Assembly: GCA_022707945.1 (NCBI GenBank)
Contig: JAKIZQ010000042.1
Coordinates: forward strand, 1-5,293
Direction of reading: 5' to 3'
Source of the DNA: Bdellovibrionales bacterium
Lineage (GTDB): Bacteria; Bdellovibrionota; JAFGOL01
Length of the DNA: 5,293 nucleotides
Made by a program: the position numbers and the translations under genes. The notes under the pieces were generated by a model. The model ran no database searches and was not told the origin of the DNA. It saw only the letters and a program-made list of their open reading frames with translations. Of this stretch, positions 1 to 5,210 are shown one piece after another; position 1 is the first letter of the stretch, and each line of letters opens with the position of its first letter.

Positions 1-301
1 TTGTCCTGAGTTGTGCCTTATAACCAACGCCTATTATATCCAACTCTTTTTTGAAACCTTCAGAAACACCTACAACCATATTGTTTATAAGTGTTCTTGC
101 AAGTCCATGAAGTGCTCTGGTATTTCTTTCGTCGTTGGCCCTTGATACTAACAAGGATTCGCTCTCTTGTTTAACGCCTATCCCTGTTGGACAAACATAC
201 TCAAGGTTACCTTTCGGGCCTGTTACCTTAACGCTTTGACCTTTTACCTCGATCTTAACGCCTTTTGGTATTGAAACTGGTTTTTTACCTATTCTGGACA
301 T
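1..301 (-). CDS. rplF: 50S ribosomal protein L6, N-terminal part (runs off window)
   Basis: L6 binds 23S rRNA near the base of the L7/L12 stalk and the sarcin-ricin loop of the 50S subunit. The window holds the first 100 residues, beginning MSRIGKKPVSIPKGV, the family's usual opening, followed by VKVTGPKGNL (about 24-33), TRALHGLARTLINNMV (61-76) and LDIIGVGYKAQL (87-98), all characteristic of the first L6 domain. The family is normally about 175-180 residues, so roughly the last 80 lie beyond base 1; this is truncation by the window edge, not a broken gene. The ATG at 301-299 is preceded by AAGGAG at 316-311, nine bases upstream. The gene follows rpsH after 21 bases, the usual spc-operon order. 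Confidence 0.97.
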   Translation of the reverse strand, partial: MSRIGKKPVSIPKGVKIEVKGQSVKVTGPKGNLEYVCPTGIGVKQESESLLVSRANDERNTRALHGLARTLINNMVVGVSEGFKKELDIIGVGYKAQLRT

Positions 302-322
302 ATCTAAATACTCCTTAAATTT

Positions 323-715
323 TTACCAAACCTTACAAATTACCTCTCCACCAACATTAAGCTTTTTTGCTTCTTTATCTGTCATCATTCCTTTAGAGGT
401 GGAAACGATAGTTATACCAAAACCATTCAATGATTCTGGAACCTGATTTGACTTACTATAATAACGTCTACCGGGCCTGCTCATTCTTTGAAGTGTTGAT
501 ATCATCGGTTTACCGCTGTTATCATACTTGAGGTATATCTTAATTACACCATGGTACTTTTCACTCATGCTGTAATCAGCTATATAACCTTCATCCTTTA
601 GTATCTTAAGTATGTTCAGTTTCATCTTAGAAGAAGGTATCGCAACTCTTGGCAGTTTTGCCAAGTTAGCGTTACGTATCCTTGTAAGAAAATCTGATAT
701 TGGATCGTGATGCAT
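323..715 (-). CDS. rpsH: 30S ribosomal protein S8
   Basis: S8 is a primary 16S rRNA binder of the 30S platform, contacting the central domain (helix 21). The 130 residues match the family's usual length (about 130-132). The N-terminal DPISDFLTRIRNA (4-16) and the C-terminal LNGFGITIVSTSKGMMTDKE (96-115), with the rRNA-contacting STSKG at 105-109 and the final VGGEV, are diagnostic. The ATG at 715-713 has GGGAGGAG about eight to nine bases upstream. The start MHHDP lacks the extra one or two residues seen in some homologues (such as MVMTDP), which is normal variation. In E. coli S8 represses spc-operon translation by binding mRNA at the L24/L5 junction. I do not see a convincing copy of that hairpin at the matching place here (about 1440-1500), so autoregulation is only a possibility. 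Confidence 0.98.
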   Translation of the reverse strand: MHHDPISDFLTRIRNANLAKLPRVAIPSSKMKLNILKILKDEGYIADYSMSEKYHGVIKIYLKYDNSGKPMISTLQRMSRPGRRYYSKSNQVPESLNGFGITIVSTSKGMMTDKEAKKLNVGGEVICKVW

Positions 716-731
716 TTTTATTCTCCTCCCT

Positions 732-917
732 TTACCAACTAGCCTTTGTTACACCGGGGATTTCTCCTCTCAGTGATAATTCTCTAAAACAAAGTCTGCA
801 CATATCGAAACGTCTTAGATATGCTCTTGCTCTTCCACATATCTTGCAACGATTCCTTTTTCTCACCTCAAATTTAGGTGTTTTTTTCATTTTCTCGAAT
901 TTACAAAGTTTTGCCAA
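732..917 (-). CDS. rpsN: 30S ribosomal protein S14, zinc-binding short form (type Z)
   Basis: S14 sits in the 30S head and helps assemble the 3' major domain with S3 and S10. At 61 residues this is the short zinc form rather than the roughly 90-100 residue cysteine-free form. Two CxxC pairs (Cys24/Cys27 and Cys40/Cys43) form the metal site, and the C-terminal stretch CFRELSLRGEIPGVTKASW is the family signature. The start codon is TTG at 917-915. It is chosen because it gives the standard MAK opening and lies six bases after AGGAGG (929-924). The gene follows rplE after 15 bases and precedes rpsH by 16. Many bacteria with this form also keep a zinc-free paralogue elsewhere, used under zinc limitation; this window cannot show whether one exists. 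Confidence 0.98.
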   Translation of the reverse strand: MAKLCKFEKMKKTPKFEVRKRNRCKICGRARAYLRRFDMCRLCFRELSLRGEIPGVTKASW

Positions 918-923
918 CTTAAA

Positions 924-930
924 CCTCCTT
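924..930 (-). promoter_or_regulatory. Shine-Dalgarno site of rpsN
   Basis: On the minus strand this reads AAGGAGG, ending six bases before the TTG start of rpsN. It lies in the short gap after the rplE stop codon and supports initiation at TTG, because no ATG is available at the right place. Confidence 0.85.
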
Positions 931-932
931 AA

Positions 933-1472
933 TTACTGCCTAAAAGGAATACCCATCTTAGCAAGAAGAGCTCTTCCTTCTGCATCCGTCTTAGCCGATG
1001 TAACTATAGTTATGTTCATACCTCGTGGTTTATCGACCTTATCAAAATTTATTTCTGGGAACACTATTTGCTCCTTAAGACCTATAGTGTAGTTACCTCT
1101 TCCATCAAAAGCCTTAGGAGAAACTCCCCTAAAGTCCCTTACTCTTGGTAGAGCTATGTTTATCAATCTATCCATAAACTCATACATCTTTTCTCTTCTT
1201 AGAGTTACAGCAACACCTAGTTTTTGACCTTCTCTAAGTTTAAAACCAGCGATCGATTTTTTAGCCTTTGTTATTACCGGTCTTTGTCCAGTAATACTTG
1301 CTATCTCTTTTTGAGCAGCGTCTAATATCTTTGGCTCTGTAAGTGCCTCTGATGTAGATACGTTAACTACTATCTTCTCTATTTTTGGAACTTGCATGAT
1401 GTTCTTGTACTTAAACTCTGCTTTAAGAGCCGGAACAACTTCTTTTCTATATTTTTCTAACAACCTTACCAC
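933..1472 (-). CDS. rplE: 50S ribosomal protein L5
   Basis: L5 binds 5S rRNA and, with L18, anchors it in the central protuberance of the 50S subunit, where it contacts P-site tRNA and 30S S13. From the GTG at 1472-1470 the protein is 179 residues, the usual family length, and opens MVRLLEKYRKEVVPAL as in homologues. Conserved blocks are MQVPKIEKIVVNV (26-38), GQRPVITKAKKSIAGFKLR (62-80), RVRDFRGV (110-117) and FDGRGNYTIGLKEQIVFPEI (122-141). A longer frame begins at another GTG (1499) and would add nine residues, RRISRRIVV-like. I reject it because it overlaps rplX by 17 bases, has no ribosome binding site and adds residues not found in the family. The chosen GTG lies six bases after AGGAGG (1484-1479), which overlaps the rplX stop. 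Confidence 0.95.
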   Translation of the reverse strand: MVRLLEKYRKEVVPALKAEFKYKNIMQVPKIEKIVVNVSTSEALTEPKILDAAQKEIASITGQRPVITKAKKSIAGFKLREGQKLGVAVTLRREKMYEFMDRLINIALPRVRDFRGVSPKAFDGRGNYTIGLKEQIVFPEINFDKVDKPRGMNITIVTSAKTDAEGRALLAKMGIPFRQ

Positions 1473-1478
1473 GACGAT

Positions 1479-1484
1479 CCTCCT
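1479..1484 (-). promoter_or_regulatory. Shine-Dalgarno site that fixes the rplE start
   Basis: AGGAGG on the minus strand shares its first two bases with the TAG stop of rplX and ends six bases before the GTG at 1472-1470. This placement selects the downstream GTG over the in-frame GTG at 1499 and suggests that translation of rplX and rplE is coupled. Confidence 0.88.
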
Positions 1485-1785
1485 AGATATTCTTCTCACA
1501 TTTTTTACAGTAACGAACTTTTTTATCTTTCACTGATTTAAAGCCGGTTCTTACACCTTTGTTGCAGTGAGAACAAAATATCATGACGTTACTTGTATTA
1601 ATCGGAGCTTCTTTTTCGACTATACCACCTGCAGGATTAGCCTGAGTTGGTTTAGAGTTCTTTTTTACTATATTAAGCTTTTCAATAAGTACTCTAGATC
1701 CAGAATCTATTACTCTTAGAACCTTTCCTGTTTTTCTTTTCTCTTTACCCGTCTTAACTATAACGGTGTCACCCTTGCGTATCAT
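1483..1785 (-). CDS. rplX: 50S ribosomal protein L24 with four-cysteine C-terminal module
   Basis: L24 is an assembly-initiating 23S rRNA binder located by the exit of the peptide tunnel. The 100-residue protein starts with a KOW motif (about residues 2-28, IRKGDTVIVKTGKEKRKTGK), followed by the conserved LIEKLNIVKKNSKPTQANPAGGIVEKEAPI-type region at 33-62. The C-terminal part has CxxC pairs at Cys71/Cys74 and Cys93/Cys96 flanking a GVRTGFK segment. This spacing looks like a small zinc ribbon and occurs in L24 of many bacteria, while others, including E. coli, lack the cysteines. Metal binding is inferred. The ATG at 1785-1783 overlaps the rplN stop (ATGA), and its ribosome binding site GGAGGT lies in the last codons of rplN. 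The stop TAG is embedded in the rplE ribosome binding site. Confidence 0.98.
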   Translation of the reverse strand: MIRKGDTVIVKTGKEKRKTGKVLRVIDSGSRVLIEKLNIVKKNSKPTQANPAGGIVEKEAPINTSNVMIFCSHCNKGVRTGFKSVKDKKVRYCKKCEKNI

Positions 1786-2150
1786 AGTACCTCCGGAGCT
1801 AGTGAAATTATCTTCATGAATTTTTTAGCTCTCAGCTCTCTTGCCACTGGACCAAATATTCTGGTTCCAACGGGTTCGTTTTGAGCATCTATTATAACAG
1901 CCGCATTATCGTCGAACCTTATATAAGAACCATCTTCTCTACCAAGTTCTTTTTTAGTTCTTACAACAACAGCCTTTGCAACAGAGCCCTTCTTTATCTT
2001 AGAAGTAGGAATAGCATCCTTTATGGATACAACTATTATGTCGCCTATCCTAGCGTACCTTCTTTTTGATCCACCAAGAACCTTTATACACATAACGGTC
2101 TTTGCGCCAGAGTTGTCAGCTACGTTTAAATTACTTTGAACCTGTATCAT
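1782..2150 (-). CDS. rplN: 50S ribosomal protein L14
   Basis: L14 binds 23S rRNA on the subunit interface, takes part in an intersubunit bridge with 16S rRNA, and is the docking point for the silencing factor RsfS. The 122 residues equal the standard family length. Signatures are MIQVQSNLNVADNSGAK (1-17), IKVLGGSKRRYARIGDIIVV (22-41), VVRTKKELGREDGSYIRFDD (62-81), NAAVII (82-87) and the ending FGPVARELR...MKIISLAPEVL. The ATG at 2150-2148 overlaps the rpsQ stop as ATGA. Its ribosome binding site is weaker than those of its neighbours: the best candidate, seven bases upstream, is AAGGTGG, with one mismatch to AAGGAGG. Initiation therefore probably relies on ribosomes terminating on rpsQ. Confidence 0.98.
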   Translation of the reverse strand: MIQVQSNLNVADNSGAKTVMCIKVLGGSKRRYARIGDIIVVSIKDAIPTSKIKKGSVAKAVVVRTKKELGREDGSYIRFDDNAAVIIDAQNEPVGTRIFGPVARELRAKKFMKIISLAPEVL

Positions 2151-2413
2151 ACCTCTACCACCTTCCTAGTGACCTTTAACAGTCTCCATTTCTTTGTTTT
2201 GCTTATAGGACGACTAAAGCCGATCATAACTTCGTCGCCAATAACAGCTTCATTCTTCTCATCGTGAGCATAATATTTTTTATTCACGTTTATATATTTA
2301 CCGTATTTTGGATGTTTATATTTTCTTGTAACGTTAACAACGATAGTTTTTTCCATTTTGTTGCTAACAACAGTACCGGTAAGGGTCTTTATTTGTCCTC
2401 TGGTCTGGTTCAT
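2147..2413 (-). CDS. rpsQ: 30S ribosomal protein S17
   Basis: S17 is a primary 16S rRNA binder of the lower 30S body with an OB-type fold. The 88 residues fit the usual 80-90. Family blocks are LTGTVVSNKMEKTIVVNV (11-28), RKYKHPKYGKY (30-40), KKYYAHDEKN (45-54) and GDEVMIGFSRPISKTKKWRL (59-78). In the last block, Phe66 stands where most homologues have Glu (the ETRP or ECRP motif), a mild departure that leaves the rest of the signature intact. The ATG at 2413-2411 overlaps the rpmC stop (ATGA), and GAGGAG lies seven bases upstream inside rpmC. The 3' end likewise overlaps rplN by four bases, so this gene is coupled on both sides. Confidence 0.98.
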   Translation of the reverse strand: MNQTRGQIKTLTGTVVSNKMEKTIVVNVTRKYKHPKYGKYINVNKKYYAHDEKNEAVIGDEVMIGFSRPISKTKKWRLLKVTRKVVEV

Positions 2414-2613
2414 TTAACTGCTCCTCTCAATTTTTCATTCAATACTGTCTTAACTCTTGCAAGATCCCTTCTTTTTGTAACAGTAAGGGTCTTGTTAGTA
2501 ACAGCACCTGTTGCACTTTGCATACGTATTTTAAATATCTCTTCGTTGATATCTTTTACTTTTGCTTTAAGATCATCAACTGAAAGTGATCTTAATTCTG
2601 AAGGCTTCAACAT
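2410..2613 (-). CDS. rpmC: 50S ribosomal protein L29
   Basis: L29 is a small helical protein beside L23 at the exit of the peptide tunnel, where it contributes to the surface used by trigger factor and SRP. The 67 residues match the family (about 60-70). The sequence reads as two helices: LRSLSVDDLKAKVKDINEEI (about 8-27), then the conserved FKIRMQSATGAVTNKTLTVT loop (27-46) and RRDLARVKTVLNEK (48-61). The ATG at 2613-2611 starts one base after the rplP stop, and the ribosome binding site, GGGAGGGA, lies in the final rplP codons. The stop TGA overlaps the ATG of rpsQ. Confidence 0.97.
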   Translation of the reverse strand: MLKPSELRSLSVDDLKAKVKDINEEIFKIRMQSATGAVTNKTLTVTKRRDLARVKTVLNEKLRGAVK

Positions 2614-2614
2614 C

Positions 2615-3031
2615 TTACAGTCCCTCCCTCTTAATGAATCTAGTCTTAACAGGAAGTTTGCTCCCCGCTGTAGAAAGGGCCTCTAAAGCAATATCTGCTG
2701 TAACACCCTCCATCTCATATATTATCCTTCCGGGTTTTACTGGAGCTACCCATTCTTCTACCGGACCTTTTCCTTTACCCATTCTTACTTCGGTAGGCTT
2801 TTTTGTATAAGGTTTATCAGGGAAAACTCTTATCCAAACCCTACCACCTTTCTTTACGGATCTTGATATAGCCACTCTGCCTGACTCTATCTGTTTTCCT
2901 GTTATAAACCCTGAATCAAGACACTGAAGGCCAAAGTCACCGAAGCTAAGTTTAGCCCCAGAGGTTGCATTGCCTTTCATTTTGCCTCTCATTTGTTTTC
3001 TATACTTTGATCTTTTTGGACTTAAAGCCAT
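2615..3031 (-). CDS. rplP: 50S ribosomal protein L16
   Basis: L16 organises 23S rRNA around the A-site tRNA elbow and is needed late in 50S assembly. The 138 residues fit the family (about 136-144). Signatures are LSPKRSKYRKQMRGKMKG (3-20), FGDFGLQCLDSGFIT (30-44), GGRVWIRVFPDKPYTKKPTE (62-81) and VRMGKGKGPVEEWVAPVKPG (82-101). The basic N-terminus and the RMGKGKG loop (83-89) are the parts that reach tRNA and the 23S core; Arg83 is the counterpart of the arginine hydroxylated in E. coli L16. The ATG at 3031-3029 begins two bases after the rpsC stop, with AAGGAG inside the last rpsC codons. Confidence 0.98.
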   Translation of the reverse strand: MALSPKRSKYRKQMRGKMKGNATSGAKLSFGDFGLQCLDSGFITGKQIESGRVAISRSVKKGGRVWIRVFPDKPYTKKPTEVRMGKGKGPVEEWVAPVKPGRIIYEMEGVTADIALEALSTAGSKLPVKTRFIKREGL

Positions 3032-3033
3032 TG

Positions 3034-3684
3034 CTATTCACTCCTTCCAGCAGCTCTTGTATCTATTATGTCACCTTTATAGACCCAAACTTTTATTCCG
3101 ATGATTCCATAAACAGTTTTTGCTTCACCAAAACCGTAGTCTATATCTGCTCTAAGTGTATGTAGAGGAACAGATCCTTCGACGTACCATTCACTTCTTG
3201 CTATTTCTGATCCTGCTAATCTACCTGAACATTTTATTTTAACACCCTTAGCACCAAATTTTCTTGCATTGAAAATAGCTTTTTTCATTGCTCTTCTAAA
3301 AGCTACTCTTTTCTCTAGCTGCATAGCTATGTTTTCTGATATCAGTTGTGCATCCATTTCTGGTCTTTTAACTTCTATTATATTAAGGACAGCCTCGTTC
3401 TTGGTCAGCTTTTGTATACTGTTTTTTAATGTTTCTATACCTTGACCTTTCTTGCCTATAACAACGCCCGGTCTTGCTGTATGAACATTAACCTTAACTT
3501 TTCCAACAGCTCTTTCAATATCTACTTTTGAAACACCTGCAAATTTAAGGTTCTCCTTAACATACTTTCTTATCTGTAGGTCCTCATGAAGATTTTTTGC
3601 ATAATCTTTTTCTGTGAACCATCTAGATATCCAAGTCTTGTTAACACCTAATCTAAATCCATACGGATGTACTTTCTGACCCAA
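3034..3684 (-). CDS. rpsC: 30S ribosomal protein S3
   Basis: S3 lies at the mRNA entry site in the 30S head and, with S4 and S5, has mRNA-unwinding activity at the ribosome entrance in E. coli. The 216 residues are close to the B. subtilis protein in length. After the opening MGQKVHPYGFRLGVNKTW comes a type II KH domain with the GKKG loop at residues 77-80 (VVIGKKGQGIE). The C-terminal domain follows, with the conserved KGVKIKCSGRLAGSEIAR run, EGSVPLHTLRADIDYG, and TVYGIIGIKVWVYKG. The start codon is TTG at 3684-3682. It gives exactly the family N-terminus and lies seven bases after AGGAGG (3697-3692), which overlaps the rplV stop. No suitable ATG lies nearby. Confidence 0.98.
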   Translation of the reverse strand: MGQKVHPYGFRLGVNKTWISRWFTEKDYAKNLHEDLQIRKYVKENLKFAGVSKVDIERAVGKVKVNVHTARPGVVIGKKGQGIETLKNSIQKLTKNEAVLNIIEVKRPEMDAQLISENIAMQLEKRVAFRRAMKKAIFNARKFGAKGVKIKCSGRLAGSEIARSEWYVEGSVPLHTLRADIDYGFGEAKTVYGIIGIKVWVYKGDIIDTRAAGRSE

Positions 3685-3691
3685 GTTATTA

Positions 3692-3697
3692 CCTCCT
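3692..3697 (-). promoter_or_regulatory. Shine-Dalgarno site of rpsC
   Basis: AGGAGG on the minus strand overlaps the TAG stop of rplV and ends seven bases before the TTG start of rpsC. It fixes initiation at a non-ATG codon and places rpsC under likely coupling to rplV. Confidence 0.87.
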
Positions 3698-4031
3698 ATT
3701 TCTCATCCAAAATTACATTAAGATGACTCATTTTTTTTCTAATTTGAGTAGCTCTTCCCTGAGCTCTTGGCATAAATCTTTTCATAACAGGACCTTCATC
3801 GACATGTATCTTTTTTACGTAAAGATTATCGACGTTGATAGTCCCTTTGCTCTGAGCATTAGCGACTGCACTCATGATGGCCTTGTATACAACCTTTGCG
3901 CCTCTCTTGTTTGTGAACTTTAACGTGTTGATAGCCTCTCCGACCATGTTGCCTCTTATAAGATCAGACACAAGTCTAAGCTTTCTTGGCGCTATTCTTA
4001 CGAACCTTGTTTTTACACTTACTTCTGCCAT
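3696..4031 (-). CDS. rplV: 50S ribosomal protein L22
   Basis: L22 contacts all 23S rRNA domains, and its long beta-hairpin lines the peptide exit tunnel near the macrolide site and the constriction. The 111 residues equal the usual family length. Signatures are VRIAPRKLRLVSDLIRG (11-27), AIMSAVANAQSKGTINVDNL (51-70) and the hairpin GPVMKRFMPRAQGRATQIRK (80-99), ending MSHLNVILDEK. The hairpin has normal length, with no sign of the deletions or duplications known from macrolide-resistant mutants. The ATG at 4031-4029 is preceded by AAGGAG at 4045-4040, eight bases away, in the 22-base gap after rpsS, the longest gap in the window. Confidence 0.98.
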   Translation of the reverse strand: MAEVSVKTRFVRIAPRKLRLVSDLIRGNMVGEAINTLKFTNKRGAKVVYKAIMSAVANAQSKGTINVDNLYVKKIHVDEGPVMKRFMPRAQGRATQIRKKMSHLNVILDEK

Positions 4032-4053
4032 AAAATATTCTCCTTAATTATCC

Positions 4054-4356
4054 TTATGCAGCTGGTTTACTATCAGATGAGGATGATGCTTCTGCTTTTT
4101 CTGCACCATGTCCATGGAAGGTTCTTGTTATTGCAAACTCACCAAGTTTATGCCCTACCATGTTCTCTGTCACAAACACTGGAACAAATTTCTTTCCATT
4201 GTGAACAGCTATTGTAAGTCCTACCATTTCTGGAAATATAGTAGAACGCCTTGACCATGTTTTTATTACCTGTCTGCTACCAGCAGAAGCAGCTTTATCT
4301 ACTTTCTTCATCAAATGGTCATCAATAAATGGACCTTTTTTAACAGACCTTGCCAA
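4054..4356 (-). CDS. rpsS: 30S ribosomal protein S19, with an atypical C-terminal tail
   Basis: S19 is in the 30S head, pairs with S13 and contacts the 50S central protuberance through intersubunit bridges. The core is canonical: MARSVKKGPFIDDHLMKKVD (1-20), VIKTWSRRSTIFPEMVG (30-46), VPVFVTENMVGHKLGEFA (58-75) and TRTFHGHG (78-84). After the HGHG the protein continues with AEKAEASSSSDSKPAA (85-100), giving 100 residues against a usual 90-95. Most bacterial S19 proteins end in a short lysine/arginine-rich tail, whereas this one is serine- and alanine-rich with several acidic residues. The start codon is TTG at 4356-4354, supported by the exact family N-terminus and by AGGAGG (4369-4364) seven bases upstream. 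The gene follows rplB after 14 bases. Confidence 0.97.
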   Translation of the reverse strand: MARSVKKGPFIDDHLMKKVDKAASAGSRQVIKTWSRRSTIFPEMVGLTIAVHNGKKFVPVFVTENMVGHKLGEFAITRTFHGHGAEKAEASSSSDSKPAA

Positions 4357-4363
4357 GTTAATC

Positions 4364-4369
4364 CCTCCT
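4364..4369 (-). promoter_or_regulatory. Shine-Dalgarno site of rpsS
   Basis: AGGAGG on the minus strand lies in the 14-base gap after the rplB stop and ends seven bases before the TTG start of rpsS, supporting that non-ATG start. Confidence 0.87.
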
Positions 4370-4370
4370 A

Positions 4371-5201
4371 TTACGCCTGATGGCGACTCCTTACTATATA
4401 TTTCTGAGTTCTCTTGTTCTTTCTTGTCTTATAACCTTTCGTTGGTTTTCCCCAAGGAGTAACAGATGGTCTACCACCAGATGTTTTTCCTTCTCCACCA
4501 CCGTGTGGGTGATCAACAGGGTTCATGACAACGCCTCTAACCCTTGGTCTAATACCTTTCCATCTAGACTTACCAGCTTTACCAGTCGTAGTGTTCTCGT
4601 GATCAAGATTACCTACCTGACCAATAGTGGCAATACACTCAACAAGTACTTTTCTAACTTCTCCGCTGCGCATCCTTAATTGTGCGTAAACATCTTCTTT
4701 GCCAAGTATCTGAGCAAAAGATCCAGCAGACCTTGCTATTTGTCCACCTTTACCAGGTCTTATTTCGACGTTGTGTACCATAGTACCAACAGGGATGTTC
4801 TTTATCTTTAAACAGTTCCCAACTTTTATTTCTGCATTATCTGATCTAAGTACATTGTCACCAACTTTAAGACCGTCTGGTGCTATGATGTACCTTTTTT
4901 CTCCGTCCTTGTAATTAACAAGAGCTATTCTTGATGTTCTATTAGGATCATACTCTATAGTAGCTACAACTCCTGGGATCTCATATTTATCTCTCTTAAA
5001 ATCTATGATCCTGTATTTTTGTTTATGTCCACCGCCTATCCATCTAACGGTAACTACGCCTTGGTTGTTTCTTCCACCTTTTTTTGCTTTCTTCTTAAGA
5101 AGAGATTTTGTAGATGGTTTTTTAACCGTTAATTCTGAATAGTCCGCAGAAACGGTACCTCTTTTAGTAGGCGTTGTTGGTTTAAAATTCCTTAAGCCCA
5201 T
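4371..5201 (-). CDS. rplB: 50S ribosomal protein L2
   Basis: L2 is one of the most conserved 50S proteins; it binds 23S rRNA near the peptidyl transferase centre and is needed for subunit association and peptide bond formation. The 276 residues match the usual 270-280. Visible signatures are MGLRNFKPTTPTKRG at the N-terminus, GRNNQGVVTVRWIGGGHKQK (43-62), an OB-like domain with IEYDPNRTSRIALVNYKDGE (82-101), an SH3-like domain with IRPGKGGQIARSAG (147-160), and VRGVVMNPVDHPHGGGEGKT (221-240). The HPHGGGEG loop (231-238) contains the histidine region implicated in catalysis in E. coli L2. The ATG at 5201-5199 follows GGAGGAACG directly after the rplW stop. Confidence 0.98.
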   Translation of the reverse strand: MGLRNFKPTTPTKRGTVSADYSELTVKKPSTKSLLKKKAKKGGRNNQGVVTVRWIGGGHKQKYRIIDFKRDKYEIPGVVATIEYDPNRTSRIALVNYKDGEKRYIIAPDGLKVGDNVLRSDNAEIKVGNCLKIKNIPVGTMVHNVEIRPGKGGQIARSAGSFAQILGKEDVYAQLRMRSGEVRKVLVECIATIGQVGNLDHENTTTGKAGKSRWKGIRPRVRGVVMNPVDHPHGGGEGKTSGGRPSVTPWGKPTKGYKTRKNKRTQKYIVRSRHQA

Positions 5202-5210
5202 CGTTCCTCC

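Noticed and set aside
302..322. Possible terminator or promoter in the AT-rich gap between rpsH and rplF
   Set aside because: The gap is only 21 bases, contains the rplF ribosome binding site AAGGAG, and shows no GC-rich hairpin or -35/-10 pair.
700..1092. Plus-strand open frame of 130 codons opposite rpsN and rplE
   Set aside because: It lies wholly opposite well-identified ribosomal protein genes, has a hydrophobic low-complexity composition typical of antisense shadow, and matches no family I know.
1440..1500. Possible S8-binding regulatory hairpin at the rplX/rplE junction, as in E. coli
   Set aside because: Reading the minus strand here I found no clear helix resembling the S8 site of 16S helix 21. 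A covariance-model search would be needed to claim it.
2264..2686. Plus-strand open frame of 140 codons opposite rpsQ, rpmC and rplP
   Set aside because: It is antisense to three strongly supported genes. Its apparent membrane-like composition comes from the reverse complement of Lys- and Glu-rich coding sequence.
2586..3165. Plus-strand open frames opposite rplP and rpsC (2586-2810 and 2965-3165)
   Set aside because: They are shadows of conserved genes, with no sign of their own ribosome binding site or family.
4380..4679. Plus-strand open frame of 99 codons opposite rplB
   Set aside because: It is antisense to the highly conserved L2 C-terminus and recognisable as no protein. The frames at 1881-2069 and 3723-3923 are rejected on the same grounds.
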